A stretch of 64,000 nucleotides of DNA. Source: Eublepharis macularius. Its lineage: Eukaryota; Chordata; Lepidosauria; Squamata; Eublepharidae. The notes beneath the pieces were generated by a model. It searched no databases. It was given only the letters and a program-made list of their open reading frames with translations, and was not told where the DNA came from. The first letter of the stretch is position 1; every line of letters starts with the position of its first letter. Made by a program: the position numbers and the translations under genes. Positions 55,255 through 64,000 of this stretch are shown in pieces. Where the stretch lies: positions 5,231,001 to 5,295,000 of the forward strand of contig NC_072795.1 in assembly GCF_028583425.1 (NCBI RefSeq). Direction: 5' to 3'.

Positions 55255-55440
55255 GTTTATTTATTACATTTTTATCCTGCTTTTCTCCCAGTGAACTCGG
55301 GGTGGCAAATTTATCAGTCTGACAACGCTGTGAGATAGGTTAGGCTCAGAGAGGGACTGGCCCACGTGGCAAAGGGGGATTTGAACCCAGGACTCCCCAT
55401 TCCTAGTTCAACACTTTAACCAGTACAGCCGCATTGACTC
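55255..55440 (-). mobile_element. Diverged SINE, reverse
   Basis: TTTATTATCC-type start, CTGTGAGATAGGTTAGGCTCAG, GATTTGAACCCAGGACTCCCC and AACACTTTAACCAGTACAGC: a tRNA-headed SINE in reverse. Confidence 0.6.
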
Positions 55441-55979
55441 TTGACTATGACTGTTGAATAGGAACAAAAGAGCCTCGCTGGAGCGGACTAAAGGTCCAGA
55501 ATCCCGTTTCATCCAGTAGCCATCAAAACACCCCAGGAGACCCACAAGTAGGAGAATAGTGCCCCCCCCCACTTCCTTGTTGTTTCCCCTCCAAAGAGCT
55601 GGCCTTCAAAGGTGTACTGCCTCTGAACCTGGAGGATCCATTGAGCCATCACAAATAATAGCCACTGATAAGACCTCCATTTATTTATTTAAAGTATTTA
55701 TATCTTGCCTTATCTCCTCAGGCTCCAGATGGCTAACAAAGCAGCAAGAACTGTGGGGACACAAAAGCATCATTTATTTATTTAAGATGTTTAAATAGCC
55801 TCACCTTTCTCCCAACACACACAGAATCCAAAGAAGGGAAGGGCAATAAATGCAATGCAAAAACCCCAACAAATCATCTATTAAAATCATTTAAAAAGAT
55901 AAAGAAGAACACACATATATAACCTTTATGAATTTCATGAATTTCATGAATTTCTCTCATCTTCTTTTAAAACCATTCT
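55441..55979. other. Intergenic DNA, old repeat tails
   Basis: Contains short TATTTATTTA tracts at 55680 and 55770 likely left by LINE/SINE tails; otherwise unrecognised. Confidence 0.4.
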
Positions 55980-56178
55980 AAGCCGGGTTTGATTCCCCAC
56001 TCCTCCACGTGAAGCTAGCTGGGTGACTTTGGGTCAGTCACAGCTTCTCGGAGCTCTCTCAGCCCCTCCCACCTCACAGGGTGTTTTGTTGTGGGGATAA
56101 TAATGACACACTTTGTAAACCACTCTGAGTGGGTGTTAAGTTGTCCTGAAGGGTGGTATATAAATCAAATGTTATTAT
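55980..56178 (+). mobile_element. tRNA-headed SINE, head-truncated
   Basis: GGGTTTGATTCCCCACTCCTCC to GGTATATAAATCAAATG, same family as 39278. Confidence 0.8.
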
Positions 56179-57042
56179 TATGTTACTATTCAGCAGCGAT
56201 TATCACTGCATCTAGTAGCAGGGAGTTCCACAAGTTAACAATATGAAGAAGTACTTTTCACCCAGCTGGGACAACCAATGAGAAGAGACATTTAACATAC
56301 ACAGAACAACAACAATAAAAATGAAGCTTGAAGGATGCACGACATCTTTCTTCATCTCTACCCCCTGTACACCTTCGCACCCAAGCACTTGTATGTTGCG
56401 ATGGATTTCCATAGTAAGTTGCTTTGGAATGAAATCTGCGCGTCAAAAGTTGAGAGTTAATATAATCAATCAAGTTAAACAGTTCAGAACTAGCACCACC
56501 AGCGGGTGACCACTGTTTTTGAGACAAAGCACAATAGTGCAGTACATTTAGGCAGCAATCTTAAAAATGCTTATCTGGGAGCAAGCGCTGCAGAATAAAA
56601 TGGGACTAGCTTCTAAGTAAACTTGCATAGCCTCACACTGTAAATTATGTACATTTGTGCACATCTAGCCATTTTTGAGCTATCAAACCACAGCACAGAT
56701 TTTTCTTTTTGCTGATTTGCCAAAAAAGGGAAATAGTTCATCAAATTACTACAAAAAAAGAGGCAAATATTGGTGCTAAGGAGGAAACTTGACACAAATG
56801 CAAGCTGCACTGTTTGAATACAGTGGCTGGCTGTGAGACTTCTAGCTTTGTCTGGTTGAAACGAGCCCTCCGATGCCATTGGCTCAGCTGCTGATTGATT
56901 ATAGAATGTTCACAAACATTCCAGTTTCTCAGAAAAACATAAGGCCTGGATACAGAGGGAGCAGCTGGTAAAAAGCAGTGTGGCGAAGGAAGGAGGCAAC
57001 ACGATCAACTTAAGTTATGTGAGTGATATGTGAGCAAGGGGT
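56179..57042. other. Intergenic DNA, nothing recognised
   Basis: No coding pattern or named repeat. Confidence 0.4.
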
Positions 57043-57135
57043 GGAGCCATGGCTCGGTGGTATAGCATCTGCTTGGCATACAGAAGGTTCCAAGTTCAAT
57101 CTCTGTCATCTCCAGTTAAAATGTTTCTACCTGAA
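57043..57135 (+). mobile_element. tRNA-headed SINE of a second type
   Basis: GGAGCCATGGCTCGGTGGTATAGCATCTGC and AGGTTCCAAGTTCAATCTCTG keep the A and B boxes. A reverse copy of this type lies near 33870-33970. Confidence 0.7.
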
Positions 57136-57396
57136 AACCTGCCGGTTGGAATAGACAATACTGTCTTTGATGGACTGATAGTCTGACAGTTTCATGCACC
57201 ATAAGAGCGGAGTGGGTGTGCCTGACAGACAGGGTGGATGGCAGATGGATACCAGAGGAGATTTGGTAAAGCAAAAACACACCTGTGGATTCTAGCAGGT
57301 TTGAGTCTCTTTATTATCTGTGGTTAAACAGGAAAGAACAATTAGAATTGGGGAAGGGAGGGACAGAGGGATGTCACAAACCAAAACTTGAACACA

Positions 57397-57612
57397 TTGC
57401 CAGTCTCCGGGTGGTGGCTGGAGATCTCCTGGAATTACAACTGATCACCAGGCCATAGAGATCAGCTCCCCTGGAAAAAACAGCTGCTTTGGAGATGGGC
57501 TCTATGGAGCTATACCCTGCTGTGGTCCCTCCCCTTCCCAAACCCCACCCTCTCTAGGCTCCACCCCCAAAAAATCTCCAGGAATTTCCCAACCTTGAGC
57601 TGGCAACCCTAG
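57397..57612 (+). mobile_element. TAGGGTTGCCAG-family MITE
   Basis: ATTGCCAGTCTCCGGGTGG to GAGCTGGCAACCCTA, with the internal landmarks. Confidence 0.75.
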
Positions 57613-57789
57613 GGACAGGGACTATACGCTACTCTGTTGGGTACTGTCTGCTGTTGTAGAAATGCGCCTGCTAGGGAGTTTCCACGTTGCTAAACGTGCC
57701 ATGTAAATTAGTTATGCTTAGTTCAGAAAGATTTCATCTCCGTGATTGGCTTTAGGCTTGTTTTTCAAACTTTCTGCTATCATACCCCG

Positions 57790-58168
57790 TTGTAAAATCA
57801 AAAAGAGTCCAGTAGCACCTGTAAGACTAACCAATTTTATTGTAGCATAAGCTTTCAAGAATCAAGTTCTCTTCGTCTGTTTCACTGAACGTCCAAACGG
57901 TTACTCATTATTGTACATTGCTCGGCGAATGTCCTAGCCGTTGATAGATCCAGAGGAGTTAGCCGTGTTAGTCTGTAGTAGCAAAATAGTAGAGTCCAGT
58001 AGCACCTTTAAGACTAACCAACTTCATTGTAGCATGAGCTTTCGAGAACCACAGCTCTCTTCGTCAGATGCATCGTCAGCTTTCGATGCATCTGACGAAG
58101 AGAGCTGCGGCTCTCGAAAGCTTCTGCTACAATGAAGTTGGTTAGTCTTAAAGGTGCTACTAGCTGTT
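57790..58168. mobile_element. Two AGATCCAGAGGAGTTAGC-family elements
   Basis: 57795-57880 is one arm. About 57945-58160 is a fold-back copy with flanks CCGTTGAT/CTGTTGAT (8 bp, one mismatch) and core TTCGTCAGATGCATCGTCAGC. Confidence 0.75.
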
Positions 58169-58883
58169 GATGATAATGTATTTTCACTCGCACTGTGCAA
58201 CCCGCCTTGGATCTCGGTGAGAAAGGCAGACCAATGGAGACGATGACAACAACAACAAAAACAACCCGGAACACACCAGAAACCCTTTTGGTGGGGAGGG
58301 CTATGACCAATGGCTTCCCAAACAAGCCTTTTCCCAAGTAAACCAAAAGAGGCAGTCCCTGCAAGCTTGGGGCAGCAGCCTCGCCTCCCTCCCTCAACCT
58401 GTGTAGGCCAGTCTCCAGGTTTCCAAGGGGTCCTCCAGGTCACACGGTGTTCTTAGCAAGGCCATAAAATTAATGAGCGAGACCAACACGGGGACTTCCC
58501 CTCCTCGTGGCTGTTTTTAGAGACTTCACTTCCTCTATGCGCCTTCTTGACTTTGGGCCCTGCTTGTAAAGGGCGCCCCCCCCCTCACTGCAGGTTCCTC
58601 ATTCCAGGGCGAGGTGGTGTTCTTCGCTTGAGTCAATGAATAGATGTCCACCCAGCCAACCAATTTTTAATTCTTCCTTACAGGGGATTAGAATATTTCA
58701 TATTTTATCTCCTTCCTGCTTCCTCTGCGAGTGGACTCGTACACTCATTTGCCACTGGTTAGCTGGTTAAACATGTGGTGTGGCAGCTCTAACTCTGCAG
58801 GGACCTGGGCATGTCTCTAAGCTCTGGCCATGTGGGGTCCCCAAAGCGACTTTGCTTCCACCATGCTAAAAGTTCTGGGGAAA
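58169..58883. other. LINE tail and unrecognised intergenic DNA
   Basis: 58170-58265 resembles an L2-type 3' tail (CCGCCTTGGATCTCGGTGAG, ACAACAACAAAAAC). The rest shows nothing. Confidence 0.4.
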
Positions 58884-60010
58884 TGATAGAATCATAGAAT
58901 CATAAGAGTTGGAAGGGGCCAAACAGACCATCTAGTCCAACCCCCTGCCCAGTGCAGGATCAGCCTAAAGCATCTCTGACAAGTATTCCTCCAGCCTCTT
59001 CTTGAAAACTGCCAGTGAGGGGGAGCTCACCACCTCCCTAGGCAGCTGGTTCCACCTTTGAACTACTCTGACCGTGAAAACGTTTTTCCTAATATCCAGC
59101 CGGTACCTTTGTGCATGTAATTTAAGCCCATTGTTTTGGGTCCTACCCTCTGCTGCCAACTGGAACAGCTGCCTGCCCTCCTCCAAATGACAGCCTTTCA
59201 AATATTTAAAGAGAGCAATCATGTCCCCCCTCAACCTCCTCTTCTCCAAACTAAACATTCCCAAGACCCTCAGCCTTTCCTCGTAGGGCTCAGTCTCCAG
59301 ACCCCTGATCATCCTCGTCGCTCTCCTCTGCACCCTCTCGATTTTCGCCACATCCTTTTTGAAGTGAGGCCTCCACAACTGCACACAATACTCCAGGTGT
59401 GGCCTGACCAAGGCAGTATAGAGAGCGGCTATGACCTCCTGCGATTTCGACGCTATGGCCCCTTTGATACAACCCAAGACTGAATTAGCCTTTTTTGCCA
59501 CCGCATCACACTGACTGCTCATATTTAGTTTACCCCAAGATGCCTTTCACATATACTACTGCCCAGAAGTGTATTCCCCCATCCAGTATTTGTGCTTCCC
59601 ATTTTTGTGGCCCAGATGTAATACTGTGCACTTGTCTTTGTTGAATTGCATCCTATTCACAGCTGCCCACTTCTCCAGAGTATTCAGGTCTTGTTGAATT
59701 TTAATTCTATCTTCTTGGGTGTTTGCTACTTCTCCCAATTTGGTATCATCAGCAAATTTAATGAGCAGCCCTTCCACTCCTTCATCCAGATCATTGATAA
59801 AAATATTGAAAAGTACCGGGCCCAAAACCGAGCCCTGCGGCACCCCACTGGACACCTCCCTCCAATCTGATGAAATGCCGTTGACCACCACTCTTTGGGT
59901 GCGGTCCTCTAACCAGCTCCCTATCCACCGAACGGTCCTATAGTCCAGTCCACAGTCTTCCAGTTTGCCCATCCAAATGTCATGGGGGACCTTATCAAAA
60001 GCTTGGGTCC
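58884..60010 (-). pseudogene. CR1 LINE reverse transcriptase, 5'-truncated and frameshifted
   Basis: The upper frame (59556-60010) reads QAFDKVPHDIW, VSSGVPQGSVLGPVLFNIF and LLIKFADDTKLG, i.e. reverse-transcriptase motifs including the catalytic FADD box. A break near 59525-59556 shifts to the second frame (58965-59522), which reads [19 protein letters not shown] and AQRYRLDIRKNVFTVR to the C-terminus. The 3' tail (TCTAGTCCAACCCCCTGCC in plus sense) ends in a (GATTCTAT)n-like repeat at 58884. The 5' part of ORF2 and all of ORF1 are missing. Confidence 0.9.
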
Positions 60011-61649
60011 AGGAGGGCATTCTTACCAAGTGTAATGTAGTATAATGACTATAGTATAATGCAATGTCCAAGAAGTTGCTTCTATAGAGGAACTGGATTG
60101 TAGTTCACTAAAATGTTTATTTTATGTATCACCTTCATTTTATTGCATTGCCTTCTACCTTTGAAACCCACTTCTGGCATTAGACAGTTTTATTTTTCCC
60201 TTGAGCACAGACAGAAAATTCAGAAGAGAACCCTTGAAATGCTGAATTGAAATCTGAAGGGGGAGTTCATTGTCTGGAATTCAGAGGAAAACCCACAGTT
60301 TTGGGGCCCAAAGTGGCAAAAATTGCCCATGCAAAAAAGGACTAATTGTTTTTAAAGCCATATAATGTAAGGACATTGCTACACCAGGTGGCGGTGAGTT
60401 CTGTATGTTAATTATGGAATATACTTCCATTTCACATCTGCTCCTCCAGACCACATCTATGCTTCAAAGCCGATAGACGGGATCTGCCTAATTAGCGTTT
60501 TTTTTAGTTGCAGCTTGCAAGGGGTCCAAACCATGCCTTTCCTGGGCCATTTTGAGTTTGTAGCTCAGCTGCCTGGTTCTGACCATTCACAGCAGTGAAA
60601 TGAGTCCTTTTCATGAAACTGTTTATGTGCCTTTTGCTAGAATCCATCCTTCCATTGGCAAGCTTGGGAGAGGTCAGAATCCGTTTCTTAATGCATTCTT
60701 GAGCATCTGTCACATTGCTTCCCTATTCCTCTTACATTCTATTTATGTCACACCTCATTGCTGTAATTTTTATCTTGCTCTTCCTCAAGAAGCTAGGAGG
60801 AGCATACACGATTCTCCCACCCTCCCTTTTATCCTTATAACAATTCTCTAAAGTAGGTTAGGCTGAGAGAGAGTGGCTATCCCAAGGTCACCTAAGGAAG
60901 GTTCATGGCCAAGTGAGGATTTGAACTCAGGGCCCAGCAGTTCGAGCCCACATTCTAGCCACTGCACTACCCTGGCTACACCAAACCAGCATCAACTTTC
61001 ATCTGAATTGGTTTCATGTTTGGCAATTAAAGCACGCCCAGGACCCACTGTCACACTGGCCTTGGCAAAACACAGAGTAGATTTCTGTAATACACTCGAC
61101 ATAGGGCAGCCCTTGAAGACAGTTTGGAAATTTCAGTTGGCGTAAAATGACTCTGTAAGGACCTTCACTGGATGTGCTGAAACATTTGTTTCTAGTCTCA
61201 ATTCAAAGTGCTGGATTTGACCAGTAAAGCCATGGCCTGAGTCCAGAGCCCCTGAAGGGCTGCCTTCAGCTTTACTACCCAGGTTTTAAGATTCATGCAT
61301 AGAGCCTTCCAGAGGGAACTGGTCTCAGCTAACATCAGTTGGGTTGGGTCCTGTGGGCTTTTCCAGCCACTGCCATAAAGCTGTGGCATTCCTTCCTTCA
61401 GGAGGTGAGATGAGCATGATTGTTATAGTGGTGTGCCATTCCTTTGCCCACTCGCAAACTCTCCCACAACCTGCTACCACACTGCCTCACGCCCTTTCCC
61501 CAATGGTGCTGGGTGCAGCAAGGAATCCCACAGCTATGGCCACCAGGATCACGGATGCTTTGTGCACCGCCCACATACCCTTCTCTAGCAGCGCTAAGTG
61601 CTGCTGGGAGCAGAGGAGACCAAGCACTCACAAGCAGGCAGTGTAAAAG
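60011..61649. other. Intergenic DNA with one diverged SINE
   Basis: 60835-60985 is a reverse tRNA-headed SINE (GTAGGTTAGGCTGAGAGAG, GGATTTGAACTCAGGGCCC). 61340-61640 has open frames on both strands with no further support. Confidence 0.4.
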
Positions 61650-62074
61650 GAGAGCGACGAGGATGATCAGGGGTCTGGAGACTGAGCCCTACGTGGAAAA
61701 GCTGAGGGCCTTGGGAATGTTTAGTTTGGAGGAGATTGAGGGGGGGACATGATTTCTCGCTTTAAATATTTGAAAGGCTGTCATTTGGAGGAGGGCAGGG
61801 AGCTGTTCCAGTTGGCAGCAGAGGGTAGGACCCGAAGCAATGGGCTTAAATTACATGCACAAAGGTACCGGCTGGATATTAGGAAGAACTTTTTCAGGTC
61901 AGAGTAGTTCAAAAGTGGAATCAGCTGCCTAGGGAGGTGGTGAGCTCCCCCTCACTGGCAGTTTTCAAGAAGAGGCTGGATGAATCTTTGTCAGAGATGC
62001 TTTAGGCTCATCCCGCATTGGGCAAGGGGTTGGACTAGATGGTCTGTATGGCCCCTTCCAACTCTATGATTCTA
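61650..62074 (+). mobile_element. CR1 LINE 3' fragment
   Basis: RATRMIRGLETEPYVEKLRAL then an indel-broken frame, ending in TTGGACTAGATGGTCTGTATGG and TCTATGATTCTAA. Very close to the 58884 copy in reverse. Confidence 0.85.
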
Positions 62075-62738
62075 AGTGTGAATGCAGGTATCAGAGGAGA
62101 TGCATGAATAGCGAGTCAGCAGCAGTGGTCCTCACCAGAAGGCTCGACTCTGGCAACTTCCCGACCTTGCTATGTGCTGACACCAGCCCTGACCATGGCT
62201 GTGGAAAGACCCCACTTGAAACCTTGGAGAGCATGTGCGGAGGATTGCACGCATTCGCAAATGATCAAAGAGGATAGGCATGTTTTAGTGTGTGGCAGGT
62301 CCCCTCCCAGCCTATGTATTCTAGTGGTGAAAATAAAAAAGTGTGGTTGGGGGCTAATTTATTTATTTAAAACATATTTCTGCTGCTTTCCCACCCAAAT
62401 AAGAGTCCCCATGGTGGTGAACATCAAAACATTAAAGAGATTAAAATATTTTAAACATTCAATTAAAACAGATAAACGTATAAACACAACACAAACAGGG
62501 AGGTGGGACAATCAAGACAGCTCGTTCTCAATCTGGCCAAATCTGATGGTACTTAAATCTGGTTATTGGAGCTCTGAAAGGGCAAGATAGATATTTCCGC
62601 AAGCCTGAAAAATGCTCCAGGTTTTCAGAAAAATCTGAAATCTCAACAACAACAAAAATAGAGCCGGATCCCCCGCCCCACCACTGTAGGACTCGGAGAA
62701 AGCCCTGGAATTTAGCATCACCGAAGTTCCAGAGGGCA
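62075..62738. other. Intergenic DNA, nothing recognised
   Basis: A short A/T-rich LINE-like tail at 62355-62500; no exon seen. Confidence 0.4.
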
Positions 62739-62746
62739 GAAGCCCC

Positions 62747-62982
62747 TAGGGTTGCCAGCTCCAGGTTGAGACATTCCTGGAGATCTAGGGGGTGAAACCT
62801 GGAGGGACCTGGAGAAAGTGGGGTTTGCGGAGGGAAAGGACCTTGGCGTGGCATAATTCCATACAGTCCACCCCCCCCCCCGCATGGTAGCCATTTTCTC
62901 CAGGTGAACTGATCTCCGTGGCCTGGAGACCAGTTGTAATTCCGGGAGATCTCCAGCTACCACCTGAAGGCTGGCAACCCTA
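62747..62982 (-). mobile_element. TAGGGTTGCCAG-family MITE with exact 8-bp TSD
   Basis: TAGGGTTGCCAGCTCC to CTGGCAACCCTA, flanked by exact GAAGCCCC at 62739-62746 and 62983-62990. The best dated copy of the family. Confidence 0.9.
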
Positions 62983-62989
62983 GAAGCCC

Positions 62990-63380
62990 CCCTGCCAGAA
63001 GAGACCAACCCGCGGCTCGCTTCCTCCCTCTCCCAGCGACTCTCGGCCCCTCTTGCACCCCGCGGTGGGATTCACCGATCAATGGCGAGGGAGGAAAAGT
63101 GAAAGCCGCGCCTGGCGGGAAAACCAGTGACGTCACAGAGCGGCGAATGAAAGAAATGTTGCAACGTTCCATCCGGTCCTTCATTCACGAGCAGCGGCAG
63201 CTGCGCTCCGCCCTGGGCGAGTCACGTGCCTTCCCTGTGGGAGGGAGGGGCTCCTCCGAGCCGGGCCCGCCCCCTTCCCGCCGCGCGTTGTGTAAGCGGG
63301 GCCTGCGGGACGCGGGAAGCTGTGGCGGGTGCCGGGCGGCCGGTGAGTGGCCCGGAGCCGAGCGCAGCGGACTCCTACCC
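62990..63380 (+). promoter_or_regulatory. CpG-island promoter and probable first exon of a downstream gene
   Basis: Dense CpG and GC in an otherwise CpG-poor window, free of repeats. Sites seen: a full CRE (TGACGTCA, 63128-63135), an E-box (GTCACGTG, 63221-63228) and GC boxes (CCCGCCCC near 63268). A consensus donor CCG|GTGAGT (exon end 63342) points to a plus-strand first exon leaving the window. An ATG at about 63147 is open up to the donor (MKEMLQRSIRSF, then IHEQRQLRSALGE), but whether it is translated is unknown. Confidence 0.6.
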
Positions 63381-63504
63381 ACCCACTCCCCACAGTCTTT
63401 TCTATTGAGCTCTGCTTTTCTCATCAGGGTGGCCTACCTAGCAGGGCTGTTGTGGGACGCGGTGCTAAGATCAGGAGGGCGAAGATTTTGCAAAAACTCT
63501 GGCT

Positions 63505-63890
63505 GTCAACCTCCAGGGGGAGCCTGGAGATCTCCCGGGATTACAACTGATCTCCAGATTTCAGAGATCAGTTCTCTTGGGGGAAAGCGATCTAGATGGG
63601 TAGCCATGTTAGTCTGTCTGTAGCAGTAGAAGTGAGCTCGAGTAGCACCTATAAGACGAACAAGATTTGTGGTTGGGTATCTGAAGAAGTGAGCTGTGAC
63701 TCACGAAAACTCAGACCCTACCACAAATTTTGTTAGGCTTATCGGTGCTCCTGGGGAAAGGCCTGCTTTGGAGGGTGGACTCTGGCAGTATTACCTGCTG
63801 AGCTCCAGTCTGTACCCAAACCCTGCTCTCCCCAGGCACCACCCCAAATCTCCAGGTATTTCCCTGCCTGGAGCTGGTAACCCTCCCCGC
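63505..63890 (+). mobile_element. TAGGGTTGCCAG-family MITE split by another repeat
   Basis: The outer element runs from CTGTCAACCTCCAGGGGG to GAGCTGGTAACCCT. At 63591-63748 lies an AGATCCAGAGG-type variant (GATGGGTAGCCATGTTAGTC, ACCACAAATTTTGTTAGGC) flanked by TGGGGGAAAG/TGGGGAAAG. Confidence 0.7.
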
Positions 63891-63914
63891 TTCCCCTCCC
63901 CCCCCATTGACCCT

Positions 63915-64000
63915 TGCTCCATGCCCAGAAGATGGCAAAACGCCGTCAGGATCCCTAGCCAAACTGGCCTGGGGGAAATTGCTACCTGACCGCAAGGTGG
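63915..64000 (-). mobile_element. CR1 LINE 3' fragment at the window edge
   Basis: Reverse of the segment at 1125-1210 (ATGCCCAGAAGATGGCAAAAC, GGATCCCTAGCCAAACTGGCC). Confidence 0.7.

Noticed and set aside
63099..63623. Plus-strand frame of 174 codons over the CpG island
   Set aside because: It does not begin at an ATG, and its second half runs through a MITE beyond a consensus donor, so it cannot be a single coding exon. Only the part before 63342 might be translated.

Overview
This is vertebrate nuclear DNA, most likely from a squamate reptile (a lizard). Evidence is the repeat mix: CR1 and L2-clade LINE 3' ends, a BovB (RTE) LINE fragment, SINEs with a 5S rRNA-like head and a BovB-like tail, tRNA-headed SINEs, and many fold-back MITE-type elements, several with 8-9 bp target-site duplications. 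Nothing looks bacterial. The species is inferred.

Two secreted giant-repeat protein genes lie head to tail on the minus strand. Gene 1 (about 20.83 kb to below 1.76 kb; 3' end not seen) has a TATA box, a signal-peptide exon (20642-20702), a 10.4-kb intron and an 8.46-kb exon (1762-10218). That exon encodes a Ser/Gly/Glu/Pro-rich, acidic protein of more than 2,830 residues with thirteen 75-residue tandem repeats and a Lys-rich tail. Gene 2 (about 52.54 to 33.1 kb) appears complete. It has a TATA-like box, a signal-peptide exon (52334-52400), a 10.0-kb exon (40210-50223) encoding a Thr/Ser/Pro mucin-type domain of roughly 250 13-residue units, and three small exons (37664-37744, 35392-35477, 33474-33548). 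The small exons encode a short tail with two cysteines. Splice phases run 1-1-1-0 and join in frame to a protein of about 3,440 residues with no membrane segment.

The genes share exon layout, phase-1 introns around the giant exon, and TATA-to-ATG distance. They could be paralogues or simply two mucin-like genes of one cluster. I recognise neither as a named gene. Together they may encode secreted components of a mucus or matrix layer, one mucin-like and one acidic and proteoglycan-like; this is inference.

Other regions are introns and intergenic DNA full of transposable elements, several nested, including a candidate Helitron at 36465-36935. At 62.99-63.38 kb a CpG-rich, repeat-free segment with CRE, E-box and GC-box motifs looks like the promoter and first exon of a separate gene, probably plus-strand, running out of the window.
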